Assembly (NCBI RefSeq): GCF_000242255.2
Contig: NC_017033.1
Span: 1,054,001 to 1,118,000 of the forward strand
Direction: 5' to 3'
DNA: 64,000 nt
Source: Frateuria aurantia DSM 6220
GTDB lineage: Bacteria > Pseudomonadota > Gammaproteobacteria > Xanthomonadales > Rhodanobacteraceae
The position numbers and the translations under genes were made by a program. This document shows positions 47,447-56,782 of this stretch, piece by piece. How positions within the stretch are numbered: position 1 is the first letter of the stretch; the number at the start of each line of letters is the position of its first letter. The notes under the pieces were generated by a model. The model saw only the letters and a list, made by a program, of their open reading frames with translations, was not told where the DNA came from and searched no databases.

Positions 47447-48691
47447 TTGCTGTCGACACTGATTTATTGCAGCCATGTCAATGACGGACTGAGCCCCGAA
47501 GCGCTTGATGTCATGCTGACCGAGGGGCGCGAGCGCAATGCCGCGCGGGGGATTACCGGCATTCTGCTGTTCGACGGAATCCATTTCGTACAACTGCTAG
47601 AAGGGCCGGCGCCCAGGCTTGACGCACTGCTTGAGTCGATCAGGCGGGATCCGCGTCATCGAAATGTGGTCGTGCTGTTGCAGGATAACGGACCTTGTCG
47701 CCGTTTCGATGGCGACCCATGCGCGATGGTCGACCTTCGTGTACTCAGTCCGGAGCAGGTCTCTTCAATGATTCATGACAGGCTGGAGGAGCGGGCAAGC
47801 CAGGCCTGCAGTGATGATCGAGTCTTCAAGGTGCTCATGTGGTACGCACTGGCGCGAGGGACTGATCATATCGTCGAGGGTGAGGATGCGCTGTGCTGGA
47901 GGCTGGTGGCCGATGTACCTGCGGTGATTCACGAAGTCACGGCAGAGTCCGGGCAGAATTACAAGTTCGCCTTGCAACCCATTGTCGATCCGATCCGACG
48001 GGTCGTTACCTCGTTCGAATTTCTGATGCGCAGCCAAGCCGGTGGTTCGCCCGAGCCGTTGCTGGCCGCGATTCCGCCGGGCCGGCGTCATCTGCTGGAT
48101 CTGGAGTCGAAGACGCAGGCTTTTCATCTGGCGCGCCGACTGGGGCTGAACAATATTCATCTGTCGGTCAATTTGCTGCCGATGTCATTGACGGACATTC
48201 CCGGATCGGTGGAGCGACTGGTTGATCAGATCGTCGCCTGCGGGCTTTCTCCCAGTCAGGTGATGGTGGAGGTCACCGAGCAGGAAGCCATCTCGTCACT
48301 GAAGGCTTTTTCCGGGGCGATCAAGCGTCTGCGACGAGCGGGCATCGGTATCGCGATCGACGATTTCGGTGCCGGGTTTGCCGGCCTGTCCTTGCTCGCC
48401 GAATTTCAGCCAGACAAGCTGAAGATCGATCGCAGCCTGATCCGTGACATCCACCGCAGCGGCCCGAGGCAAGCCATTGTACGGGCAATTGTCCAGGTCA
48501 GTGTGGCGATGGGCATCACCCCGGTGGCCGAGGGCGTGGAGCGGCTTGAAGAGTGGTGCTGGCTGCAGGCCGCCGGGGTGCAGCGGTTCCAGGGCTATCT
48601 GTTCGCCAGACCGGCGGTGGGACAGGTGCCGGCGATGCGGTGGCCGGAGCGGATCCTGTCACATGGCGTCTTGCCCGAAGGGGCGCTGTGA
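47447..48691 (+). CDS. BLUF-EAL blue-light receptor (BluF/YcgF-like), copy 1
   Basis: From a TTG at 47447, with GGAGAG five bases upstream, the 414-residue product starts like E. coli BluF (LLSTLIYCSHV). BLUF domain: flavin Tyr in LIY, RNAARGITGILLFDG (Asn) and IHFVQLLEG (Gln). The C-terminal EAL domain has EFLMR in place of EALLR, then SVNLLPMS, VEVTEQEA, AIDDFGAGFAGLSLL, KIDRSLI, AEGVE and QGYLFARP. Unlike E. coli BluF, which has lost several catalytic residues, the DD, KID and EGVE residues are present, so it may hydrolyse cyclic di-GMP under blue light. Upstream in-frame starts at 47372 and 47399 lack ribosome sites. Confidence 0.9.
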   Translation: MLSTLIYCSHVNDGLSPEALDVMLTEGRERNAARGITGILLFDGIHFVQLLEGPAPRLDALLESIRRDPRHRNVVVLLQDNGPCRRFDGDPCAMVDLRVLSPEQVSSMIHDRLEERASQACSDDRVFKVLMWYALARGTDHIVEGEDALCWRLVADVPAVIHEVTAESGQNYKFALQPIVDPIRRVVTSFEFLMRSQAGGSPEPLLAAIPPGRRHLLDLESKTQAFHLARRLGLNNIHLSVNLLPMSLTDIPGSVERLVDQIVACGLSPSQVMVEVTEQEAISSLKAFSGAIKRLRRAGIGIAIDDFGAGFAGLSLLAEFQPDKLKIDRSLIRDIHRSGPRQAIVRAIVQVSVAMGITPVAEGVERLEEWCWLQAAGVQRFQGYLFARPAVGQVPAMRWPERILSHGVLPEGAL

Positions 48692-49135
48692 TCGCAATCC
48701 GGTGTCGATGGCCTTCGCCGCCGGCCAAGGCGAACGGGCCGCGATCCTTCGCAGGACCCTGATGTCGCCGCAGGCTGAAGGCTGCAGGTGGAGGCCGGTA
48801 TGCCGTCACCATCCGGCCCATGCGGTACCGGCCGCCATGAATGCGCATGGCGGCGTTCTGCAGCGATGCCCGATCCGGCCGCTCCAGCATCGCTGCCGGC
48901 CCGGGGTCTGACTGTCCGGCTCTCGATGGATGTGGTTGGTGACCGGCACATTGCGGCGATGGTGAAATGTCGCATGTCGTTGCTGTGACATGGTCTTGCT
49001 GTGTATGTGGCTGCGCGTCTAGATGGCATGGCATGGCGGTTTGCGGCGCCTGCGGATGCACGGCAGGCCGGATCCGTCCGTGAGTCCCGGGCCTTGGCCA
49101 TCGGCGCTGGCATGCTCTACTGTGGGAGGCTTGAG
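48692..49135. other. intergenic region between the two BLUF-EAL genes
   Basis: 444 bases without a supported gene. Overlapping open frames are arginine/serine-rich and unlike protein. The second BLUF gene probably has its own promoter here. Confidence 0.4.
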
Positions 49136-50410
49136 ATGGGCTCGCCAGCCGTCGTCCATGGAGAGCATATCTTGCTGTCGACATTGATCTACCGCAGCCG
49201 CATTCGCGAAGAATTCAGTTCCGAGATGCTCCAGCAGCTGGCTGCGGCGGGACGACGGCGCAACGCCGCCATGGGCATCACCGGCATCCTGCTGTTTGAC
49301 GGCGTTCATTTCGTGCAGTTGCTGGAAGGTGACAAGGCGCGGCTGGACGAGCTGTTCGAGTCCATCAAGCATGATCCCAGACATCGCAATATCGTGGTCC
49401 TGCTGCGTGACCAGGGGCCCTTCCGTCGTTTCGAAGGCGATCAACTGGCGATGCTGGATCTGCGGGTGCTGAGTTCAGCCAAGGTGTCATCGCTGATCCA
49501 CGACAAGCTGGAGGAACGGACCAGTCAGGCCTGCAGTGATGACAGGGTCTACAAGATTCTGATGTGGTATGCCTTGGCGCGGGGAACCGACCATATCGTG
49601 GAAGGTGAGGATGCGCAGTGCTGGCGATGGGTTGCGGCTCCACCCCGCGATGTACCGCCGGAGCCCGGCGATCGCGGTCTGGCCTATCGGTTTGCCCTGC
49701 AGCCGATCGTCGATCCGCTACGGAGGGAGGTCACCTCGTACGAGTTTCTGATACGTGGCGCGGAAGGTGGATCACCTGAGCAACTGTTTGCCTCGATTCA
49801 ACCGGAACAACGCTACCGGCTTGATCTGGAATCGAAGGCCGAAGCCTTTCGCCTTGCGCGTCGATTGGGGCTGAAGGACGTCAAGCTGTCGGTCAATTTG
49901 CTGCCGATGTCCCTGACCGGGATCCCCGGCGCCGTGGAGCGGCTGGTGGAGCAGATCGTGGAATGCGGCTTGTCACCCAGCCAGGTGGTGGTGGAGGTGA
50001 CGGAGCAGGAGGCCATTTCCTGTCTGGAGGTCTTTTCCGGAGCCATCGAACAGTTGCGCCGGGCAGGCGTCGGCATCGCGGTCGACGATTTCGGTGCCGG
50101 TTTCGCAGGGCTTTCCCTGCTGGCCGAGTTCCAGCCGGACAAGCTCAAGATCGATCGCAGCCTGATCCAGAACATTCACCGCAGCGGGCCCAGGCAGGCC
50201 ATCGTGCGCGCCATTGTCCAAGCCTCTATCTCGATGGGTATCACACCGGTGGCCGAGGGGGTGGAACTGGTGGAAGAGTGGTCGTGGCTGCAGGCCGTGG
50301 GTGTCGAGCGCTTTCAGGGATATCTGTTTGCCCGCCCGGCGACAGCTGGCATTCCAGCCATGAACTGGCCTGAACGGGTGGTGCCGCTCTTGCTGCCAAC
50401 GCAGCCCTGA
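49136..50410 (+). CDS. BLUF-EAL blue-light receptor (BluF/YcgF-like), copy 2
   Basis: A tandem paralogue of the preceding gene (424 residues from ATG 49136, with GGGAGG upstream; a TTG at 49172 with GGAGAG would match the copy 1 start). BLUF: LLSTLIYRSRI, RRRNAAMGITGILLFDG, VHFVQLLEG. EAL domain: YEFLIRG, SVNLLPMSLTG, VEVTEQEA, VDDFGAGFAGLSLL, KIDRSLIQ, AEGVE, QGYLFARP. Catalytic residues are again kept. The copies are most alike in the BLUF domain and second half of EAL and most different in the linker (residues about 150-190), so they may receive or transmit light signals differently. Confidence 0.9.
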   Translation: MGSPAVVHGEHILLSTLIYRSRIREEFSSEMLQQLAAAGRRRNAAMGITGILLFDGVHFVQLLEGDKARLDELFESIKHDPRHRNIVVLLRDQGPFRRFEGDQLAMLDLRVLSSAKVSSLIHDKLEERTSQACSDDRVYKILMWYALARGTDHIVEGEDAQCWRWVAAPPRDVPPEPGDRGLAYRFALQPIVDPLRREVTSYEFLIRGAEGGSPEQLFASIQPEQRYRLDLESKAEAFRLARRLGLKDVKLSVNLLPMSLTGIPGAVERLVEQIVECGLSPSQVVVEVTEQEAISCLEVFSGAIEQLRRAGVGIAVDDFGAGFAGLSLLAEFQPDKLKIDRSLIQNIHRSGPRQAIVRAIVQASISMGITPVAEGVELVEEWSWLQAVGVERFQGYLFARPATAGIPAMNWPERVVPLLLPTQP

Positions 50411-50548
50411 GGCGGGTGGTCCAGCGATGGGCTGGTCCACTGAAGGGGCGCCATGACGGCAGTCCTGCGCTGAACCGGCCGACCTCTTGATGGGGCCGAG
50501 GCCGGCGGTCAGCCGTAAAGCAGCCATCCTTCCGGATAGCCACCGGTC

Positions 50549-51625
50549 TCAGAGATCGATTTGTGCCGATAGCAATACGGTTCTTGGCGCGGACTCCATC
50601 AGGTAGGCGCTTTGCGCAACCCAATAGCGTTTGGCGAATATGTTCTGCAGCGTGGCGCGGAAGACCACGGGACGGCGTTTGATCGTCGTGCTGTAGCGCA
50701 GGCCCGCGTCATAGCGGGTCCAGGCAGGCATCTGCAGATTGTTGGCGGCATCGAGATATTCATGGCCGGTATGCTGGACCCTGCCGTTCACGCCGAGACC
50801 GGGTACCCACGGAAGGTCCCAGTCGGCTCCCACATTGAAGGTGCAGTCCGGGATGGCGGCGGGATGGTTTCCGTCCTTGGTCCTGCCGGTCGTGCCGATC
50901 AGGCTGGCGTCATAGAAGGTCGCGCTGGCCATCAGTCGCAGGCCTGGAACCACCTCGCCGTAACTGTTCAGCTCCAGTCCGCGCACGCGGGTGGTACCGC
51001 TGAGGCGGTAGATATTGTCGGCACCCAATACTCCATTGGGTTGCGGCAGCTGGAAGACCGAGGCAGAGGTCATGACATGACCCCAGTCGGCCTTGACGCC
51101 GGCCTCGTACTGCTTGGAGCTGTATGGCGCGAAGACCTGGTTGGCAGTGCTGGCGGCACCGGGCGCAGTCGGCCCCTGGGACAGCCCCGAGGTGAAGTTG
51201 GCGTAGAGCGACACATGCTCCAGCGGCTTGATCACCACGCCGGCCAGCGGCGATATCGCCGAGCTGGCATAGCTGCTGTTGCGGGTGCCGGTGGTAGGCG
51301 TATAGGCATCCACGGCAAGGGTCTGGTTGCGGACACCGCCCATCAGCAGGATGCGATCGTCCAGCATCGAAATCGAGTCGATCAGCTGCTCGCTGTTCAG
51401 GCGATGGTGCTGCGACCGTCCCCACGGAGTGCGGGCCGGCATCTCGGGCAGGGGCTTCGGGTAGTACAGATTGGATGGGTTGGCGGTCGCTGAAAGCGCA
51501 TAGGCATAGCCGATGTTTTCATTCAACGAGGTATAGCCGGCCACCAGAGTATGATGCAGGCCGAAGGTGTCAAAATGGAAACGGCCCCCCATGTCCACGG
51601 TACGGGTCCGGGTGTAGGCATCGCA
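50549..51625 (-). pseudogene. TonB-dependent siderophore receptor, C-terminal half only
   Basis: The minus-strand frame encodes about the last 355 residues of a siderophore receptor barrel: RTRTVDMGGRFHFDTFGL, ISPLAGVVIKPLEHVSLYAN, YEAGVKADWGHVMTSASVFQ and NVGADWDLPWVPGLGVNGRV, ending SAPRTVLLSAQIDL. The plug domain, TonB box and signal peptide are missing. A stop codon lies right at the start of the surviving homology (about 51627), next to an IS5-family remnant. It belongs functionally with the DUF3649-PepSY-DUF3325 operon upstream. Confidence 0.85.
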
Positions 51626-51769
51626 TTAACTGTTTCGTATCGTGAAGTCAGCCCGCTGAGTCCATCGCGGTGGTGGTATGCGGAAACGACTGCTTGGACA
51701 TGCAGCGCATGGGTGCGCAGATCCTGCCTCCCTCCCACCCCACGCGCAAAGTGCAGCGGGACCACGGCC

Positions 51770-51889
51770 CTGCTGTGCAGGGATCGGCACCTGATCAAGA
51801 ACTTATTTGCCAAACTCAAGCTGTACCGGGCCATCGCTACCCGTTACGACAAGACAGCCCGAAACCTCCTCGGGCCATCTAGTGGGTAG
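51770..51889 (+). pseudogene. IS5-family transposase C-terminal remnant
   Basis: The plus strand encodes CRDRHLIKNLFAKLKLYRAI then ATRYDKTARNLLG and a stop. ERxF-x-x-LKxFRRIATRYDKTARNF is the end of IS5/IS1031-group transposases. The rest of the element is gone. It stands exactly where the 5' half of the siderophore receptor should be, so insertion followed by deletion probably destroyed that gene. Confidence 0.75.
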
Positions 51890-52069
51890 TCTGGTCAGGT
51901 TGTCTGCGGTGAGGTTGATACCTTTGTTGATTCGTGGCCAGCATGTGATTTCCGTTTCTGAAGGCGGATGGGAAAGATCAATATCGATAAGCAGTACGAC
52001 TCGATCCGATGACGCCTATCCTTGGCCGGCCTTGTTGGCGAGGCGGGGATGCGAGTGGCTCGAGGAGAC

Positions 52070-52354
52070 TCAGTGCGGTGTTGTGCGGCGGGCCTGAATG
52101 ATCAGGCCGAGATACACCAGGGCGGCAGCCAGGCTGGTGCAGCCGCTGTAGCAGACTAGGCCTGCTGCCCAGCCACGCCCCGCGACCAGCAGGCCGAGTG
52201 CGATCAGCAAGCCCAGCCAGCCGGACGCCCGCAGGCCACACGTGGCCGCGGGCGAAAGCGCGCGGCCGAACAGCTCGCGTTGCTGACGGGACGTCGCCAG
52301 GGCCAGTCCCGCGAACGCCATCACGCACAGGAGCATGACCAGCAGCGTGCTCAT
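52070..52354 (-). CDS. DUF3325-like small membrane protein
   Basis: This 94-residue protein has three hydrophobic helices (STLLVMLLCVMAFAGLALAT, GWLGLLIALGLLVAG, SLAAALVYLGLIIQA) and a conserved SRQQRELFGR motif after the first helix, as in DUF3325 proteins. These are encoded with PepSY membrane proteins in iron-uptake operons. It overlaps the PepSY gene by four bases (ATGA). Exact role unknown. Confidence 0.8.
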   Translation of the reverse strand: MSTLLVMLLCVMAFAGLALATSRQQRELFGRALSPAATCGLRASGWLGLLIALGLLVAGRGWAAGLVCYSGCTSLAAALVYLGLIIQARRTTPH

Positions 52355-53979
52355 GGCTGGCCTACCGGTGATGAGCGGGCGGGGGCTGCCGCACGGCTGG
52401 CCGCGCGCAGCGGGTGTCGGCCGGCGCGGGCTGCGAGCATGGCGTGCAGGGCTGCAAAAGCCCACAGGCTGAGATCGAAGCCTGCGAAGACCCGGTCGCC
52501 GATGATCAGGCTGTGCCACAGCGGGCGGTTGGTGGTGATCGCGTTCAGCAGTGGCAGCAGGGCCAGCAGCGCACTGGCCGTCCATAGCAGCTCGATCCAG
52601 GCACGGCGGGCGGGGCGGCAGATCGCATAGAGCAGACTCAGCCCCCAGGCGGCAAAGAACACCTTGTCCTCGGCATCGGCGCGCTGCGCCATGGCTGCGG
52701 GCAGGAGGCGGTTGCTCCACAGGTAGCTGGTCATCGCGATCGACAGGCCGGCGATGCTGCTGATGTTCAGACGTTCGACCAGGCGGAAGCCGAAATGGGG
52801 GAGGTGCGGGTCGGGCAAGGACGCTCTGCGCTTGACGGTCCACATCACCAGGCCGGTGCCGACCATGGCCGTGCCGCCCAGACTGATGAGGAAGTACAGC
52901 CAGCGCAAGGGCATGTCACTGAAGCGGCCCAGGTGCAGTGCGGCCATCACGCCGCGCGTTTCTGCAGCGGCTCCGACATGGTCATGGACCTGCAGCAGCT
53001 CACCCGTGGCGCCATCGAACAGCAGATATTGCGGACTGGTCGATACCCGACGCGTGTCGCCGCGGGCGACTGCTACCCGGGCGGCGGCATCCCCGGGCCG
53101 GGTCACGGTGATGCGCAGACCTTCCGCCGATCCCCACCGTTGTCGGGCCAGGCGGACCATGGCATCCATCGGCGCGAGCGGAGCGGCAACATGGGCGGGT
53201 TGGCCGGGCCGGATATAAGCGCTCAGTTGCGTATCCAGCGCGGCCTGCTGCATCGGCGTCCGGAGGCCGGTTCTCGCACCCCAGGGCATGTACAGGGCCA
53301 TCAACAATATCAGGCCGCTGTAGGTGATCATGAAGTGAAAAGGCAGCCCGAAGACAGACAAGGCATTGTGGGCATCCAGCCATGAGCGTTGGCCTTTGCC
53401 CCAGCGGAAGGTGAAGAAGTCAATGAAGATCTTCTTGTGGACAATCACGCCGCTGATGATCGCCACCAGCATGAACATGGCGCACAGTCCGGCCAGCCAG
53501 CGTCCCCACAGTACCGGCAGACCATAGAACTGGAAGTGGAAGCGGTAGAAGAATTCGCCGCCCAGCGTATCGCGAGCCGAGAGAGTCTTGCCGGTGTCGG
53601 GATCAAACAGTGCAGTCTGGAACGGACGGCCCCCGTGTCGGCGCGGCTGGTCCGCGTGGTCACGGTCGCGCCAGAAGGCACTGACTACCGGATTGCGCGA
53701 GGTAGGCAACAGCATGCTCCATCCGGGACTGCCGGCGGCGATCAAGGCCAGCGTATCCGCGGTGCGCTGGGCGATGGCCGGCAGGTCCGGCGCAATCTGT
53801 GCGGGCCTGAGCTCTGGGCGCATCCACTGCGAGATCTCCTCCTTGAAGTAACTGACGGTACCGGTGAGGAACATGGCATACAGCAGCCAGCCAGCAAGCA
53901 AGCCGGTCCAGGTATGCAGCCCGGTCATCTTCTGCCGCACGCCACGTGAGGGCGGTCGCATGCCCTTGGCCGTGCTCAC
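52351..53979 (-). CDS. PepSY-associated membrane protein (siderophore-iron reductase type)
   Basis: This 542-residue protein begins GLHTWTGLLAGWLLYAMFLT, the first of four PepSY-associated helices with conserved histidines. A periplasmic PepSY part follows, then the pair HNALSVFGLPFHFMITYSGL and AALHLGRFSDMPLRWLYFLI, with further C-terminal helices. Such proteins sit beside TonB siderophore receptors and are proposed to reduce ferric siderophores in the periplasm. The GTG start overlaps the upstream stop (GTGA). Longer than the simplest PepSY_TM proteins because of three extra C-terminal helices. Confidence 0.85.
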   Translation of the reverse strand: MSTAKGMRPPSRGVRQKMTGLHTWTGLLAGWLLYAMFLTGTVSYFKEEISQWMRPELRPAQIAPDLPAIAQRTADTLALIAAGSPGWSMLLPTSRNPVVSAFWRDRDHADQPRRHGGRPFQTALFDPDTGKTLSARDTLGGEFFYRFHFQFYGLPVLWGRWLAGLCAMFMLVAIISGVIVHKKIFIDFFTFRWGKGQRSWLDAHNALSVFGLPFHFMITYSGLILLMALYMPWGARTGLRTPMQQAALDTQLSAYIRPGQPAHVAAPLAPMDAMVRLARQRWGSAEGLRITVTRPGDAAARVAVARGDTRRVSTSPQYLLFDGATGELLQVHDHVGAAAETRGVMAALHLGRFSDMPLRWLYFLISLGGTAMVGTGLVMWTVKRRASLPDPHLPHFGFRLVERLNISSIAGLSIAMTSYLWSNRLLPAAMAQRADAEDKVFFAAWGLSLLYAICRPARRAWIELLWTASALLALLPLLNAITTNRPLWHSLIIGDRVFAGFDLSLWAFAALHAMLAARAGRHPLRAASRAAAPARSSPVGQP

Positions 53980-54341
53980 AGCGGCGGCATGGCGGGTTGC
54001 GCCGAACTCACTCGCCAGGCGATCAGGGCCAGCGGAACAGCGACCATGGTCAGCCCGGCCCAGGCCCGAGTAGCGCTACGCGCAAGAAATACCCAGATCA
54101 CCGCCCCGGCGTATACCGCGAAACTGGACTGCATGCCCGTCAGTACGGCCTGTGGCGTGGCCATGGGCAATGCCAGCGCGGCGATGCTGGTCAGTGCGGC
54201 AAGTGCATAGCCGCCGAGCATGGCGGCAGTGATGCGCGAGGCCAGTGCACTGATGCGGTACCAGCGGGCAAGCGACCTGGGTTGGGGGGGGGGCGGGGCT
54301 GGCAGGCATGGCTTCAGGCAGTCGTAAAATCTTGCCAACAT
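53976..54341 (-). CDS. DUF3649-like membrane protein
   Basis: This 121-residue frame has a conserved hydrophobic core (AAMLGGYALAALTSIAALAL, GMQSSFAVYAGAVIWVFLAR, AWAGLTMVAVPLALIAW), as in DUF3649 proteins that precede PepSY proteins in iron operons. The N-terminal 20 residues include a PPPPQ stretch encoded by a C10 run (G10 on the plus strand, 54284-54293). ATG 54341 lacks a ribosome site, and the family normally starts near the SLARWYRIS segment, so the true start or reading frame may depend on the run length. Confidence 0.75.
   Translation of the reverse strand: MLARFYDCLKPCLPAPPPPQPRSLARWYRISALASRITAAMLGGYALAALTSIAALALPMATPQAVLTGMQSSFAVYAGAVIWVFLARSATRAWAGLTMVAVPLALIAWRVSSAQPAMPPL
54284..54293. 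repeat. G10 homopolymer inside the DUF3649 gene
   Basis: Ten consecutive G residues on the plus strand fall 49-58 bases into the reading frame. Runs of this length are prone to slipped-strand change and could switch the operon's first gene on and off. A base-calling error in the assembly is the alternative. Confidence 0.6.
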
Positions 54342-54346
54342 TATCT

Positions 54347-54365
54347 GGTAATGAGAATCGATTGC
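54347..54365 (-). promoter_or_regulatory. Fur box upstream of iron-uptake operon
   Basis: GGTAATGAGAATCGATTGC matches the 19-base Fur consensus GATAATGATAATCATTATC at 13 positions, including the central AATGAxAATC core. It ends six bases before the start codon of the first gene, so Fur with iron would block the operon. This fits the iron-uptake roles of the genes. Confidence 0.7.
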
Positions 54366-55188
54366 AAATAATGGTCACCTGACCAAAGCATCGCATCGGC
54401 CTGACATGGTGCTGTCGCCGATGATTCCGGTCTCGACAGAGGGCGCTGGTTCAAGGGATGGCGGCCGGAAACGTTGCAGCCGGTCATGAATGCGGATCAT
54501 GCGCGGGCGATGGTGTCGCGATTCCCTTGTCGTGCCTGCTGCAGTCAGGCAGCCGACACACAGGCCGTAAGCAGGGCATGGATCGGGGCACGGGGCTGGC
54601 GGCTGGATTTTGCCGGGAGGGCTGGGCTGCGAATGCCTATGACAGGGTTTGCGGCTGCCTTGCCGGCGAAGTCCTGTCATCCGGTTTCTGTGCTGGATGG
54701 CCGGACGGCCAATCACATTCACGCTGCGGACCGGATCGCAGGGGCCGGGTTGAATCGATGCCTCGCCATGGTTTGGGCAGGGCATGGCGCAAAGTGCGGC
54801 GGCGGCTTCATGACTTCTGCCCGGCAGGCTTGCTTGCGGTCCAGAGATCGGACGATCCGGCGATCGATCTTCCGGCGACAGGGTGGTGCGGCCGTACCGC
54901 TTGCCAAGGGAAGAGGCATCCATATCCATCGATAGTTGAGCAGCCTCCTCCGATGCTTCCGTCTACCCGACAAAAGACTCTTGTTCATCCTGAATGGGCT
55001 GCTCCCAATCCGAGGACGTGTCAGTATCGTCTCGGAGACAGAGGGCTGCGGGTCAAATCATCCCCGGATACGGTCTTGCTTGCCTGGGGACAAGGCTGGC
55101 GCACGCCGCACGGATGGTCATGGCGACATGGTGGTCATCATACATCCTGTGGCGGCGTGCCGCGTCAGGGGGAATGGGGAGCGTTCCC
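54366..55188. other. long stretch without a supported gene
   Basis: About 820 bases between two convergently unrelated genes. Long open frames on both strands (54458-55384 plus, 54375-54929 minus) give proline/arginine/cysteine-rich translations without domain features and are most likely chance frames in high-GC DNA. The region may have lost a gene by decay. Confidence 0.4.
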
Positions 55189-55941
55189 TCAGCTGGACTG
55201 CTGTTCCAGTTCGGTGCGCAGCAGCAGGGTACGCTGCTCGGCATTTTTCATATGCTGCCGCATGTACTTGCGTGCCGCCGCGTCATCCCGGTTGCGGATT
55301 GCGTCCAGCACCGACTGGTGTTCGTCGACGGCCTGTGCAAGAAACGCCTGGCTGGAATGGCTTTTGGACCGATCCAGATGTTGACGGATGCAGGGAATGC
55401 TGAGGCTGCTCAGGCGCTGCTGCATCTCGCGAATGTAATCATTGCCGGTGGCGGCGGCAATGGCGAGATGGAATTCGATATCCGCCGTGGTGATGTCCAT
55501 TCGAGGATCCTTCATGGCGGTCCGGATCTCGCGCATGGCGGCCTCGATGGCCAGCAATTCACGGTCGTTCCGACGTTGCGCGGCCATGGCCGCCGCTTCG
55601 ACCTCAAGCCCGGTTCTGGCTTCCTGCATGGCCAGCACGTCCAGCAAGGTCAATCTGGCACTTGGCCCATGACCGGAACCGGACTCGCTTCTGGGCGGCA
55701 GGGACACAAAGCTGCCGATGCCATGCCGGGTCTGGATACGCTGATGGGCTTTCAGACGGGAAAGGGCTTCCCTGATCACGGTGCGGCTGACTTCGAATTC
55801 AGCGCTCAGGGCGGGCTCGGTCGGCAGCTGGCTGCCGGCCGGGTAGATGCCGTTGTCCATGCGCTCCAGCAGGCGGCTCATGACAGCGTCGGAAAGACTT
55901 TGGGAATGACCTCTTTTTCGCACAATCACACGAAATGCCAC
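55189..55941 (-). CDS. GntR-family transcriptional regulator, FadR subfamily
   Basis: This 250-residue protein has an N-terminal GntR winged helix (YPAGSQLPTEPALSAEFEVS, RTVIREALSRLKAHQRIQTR) and a C-terminal FCD ligand-binding domain (TTADIEFHLAIAAATGNDYI, VDEHQSVLDAIRNRDDAAAR) with the metal-binding Asp/His positions. It should respond to a small organic acid or sugar acid. No obvious target gene lies next to it, so the regulon cannot be told. Confidence 0.9.
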   Translation of the reverse strand: MAFRVIVRKRGHSQSLSDAVMSRLLERMDNGIYPAGSQLPTEPALSAEFEVSRTVIREALSRLKAHQRIQTRHGIGSFVSLPPRSESGSGHGPSARLTLLDVLAMQEARTGLEVEAAAMAAQRRNDRELLAIEAAMREIRTAMKDPRMDITTADIEFHLAIAAATGNDYIREMQQRLSSLSIPCIRQHLDRSKSHSSQAFLAQAVDEHQSVLDAIRNRDDAAARKYMRQHMKNAEQRTLLLRTELEQQSS

Positions 55942-56199
55942 TTATTCAATGCCTTACCGTACATCAAAGTGATCCCGCCGTGGCCAAGACACCTTGTCAC
56001 ACGATGTCAGACATCCTTGATGGGCAGGGTCTGTGTAGCCGCGGGGGCTATGGTCGTTGTTGGCTGGGGCACCCCGGCCTTGACCTGAAGATGACCTGTG
56101 ATCTGCTGGAATGGCTTGAATGGTGTTGGACGAGCGTACCGGCCAAAGCTTTGCGGCTGAGTGGCCGGCTGGAATCAGCTGATGGCTGAAGGTAGCAGC

Positions 56200-56457
56200 A
56201 TGAAAGCTTTGCACATTTTCGCGATCGCGGCTTCCGCGTTGGTCCTTGGCCAGGTGATGGCGTGGCAGCTGATATGGATGGACGTCGCATCCTCGTGGCT
56301 GATTCGCTCCCCCGGCTGGTGGCCGCGCATGCCTTCCGAGGTAGTGGATGGCCGATGGCTTGGTTTTTCCATCATCAGTACCCTGCTGACGGGAGTATTG
56401 ATCCTCATCATCCGGGCGTTGGTTCGTCAGTGGATGGAAAAGGCCTGGCGACTGTAG
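56200..56457 (+). CDS. small two-helix membrane protein
   Basis: This 85-residue protein from ATG 56200 (GAAGG eight bases upstream) has helices MKALHIFAIAASALVLGQVM and GFSIISTLLTGVLILIIRAL with a tryptophan-rich loop. It ends with a basic amphipathic segment. No family recognised; stand-alone gene. Confidence 0.6.
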   Translation: MKALHIFAIAASALVLGQVMAWQLIWMDVASSWLIRSPGWWPRMPSEVVDGRWLGFSIISTLLTGVLILIIRALVRQWMEKAWRL

Positions 56458-56782
56458 CCTGCTTTCTGACAGGGTGTTGCAGTGCGGTCGGCAGACCATG
56501 GTGGCGGTCCGAGGGATTGCCGGTGCGCGCGGTCGGCGAAGTATCCTGGATGGCCATCATGGTCGTTGCCTAGATGACTTTCGTGGATGCCCTGATCGCT
56601 CCGCTGCCGAGTGAATCACCAGAGGAAAATGCCTGTCATCCAAGGGCATTTGTCTATTTATGGTATGTAACAACTAATCTTTGGAAGAAATTGTCGTTTT
56701 TTTTGCATGTCGAATGAGATTGTGGACTTCAATATGTAAAGAAGTTTATATGTATAAATGATAATTAATTTGTTCTGTTTAT
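56458..56782. other. AT-rich intergenic stretch
   Basis: No gene seen. The second half (56640-56780) is strikingly AT-rich compared with the surroundings (runs such as TTTTTTTT near 56698). It may be the far end of a region of foreign origin or a promoter-less spacer between convergent genes. Confidence 0.4.

Noticed and set aside
54458-55384. 308-codon plus-strand frame
   Set aside because: It runs into the antisense of the GntR regulator and is cysteine/arginine/glycine-rich with no domain; probably a chance frame.
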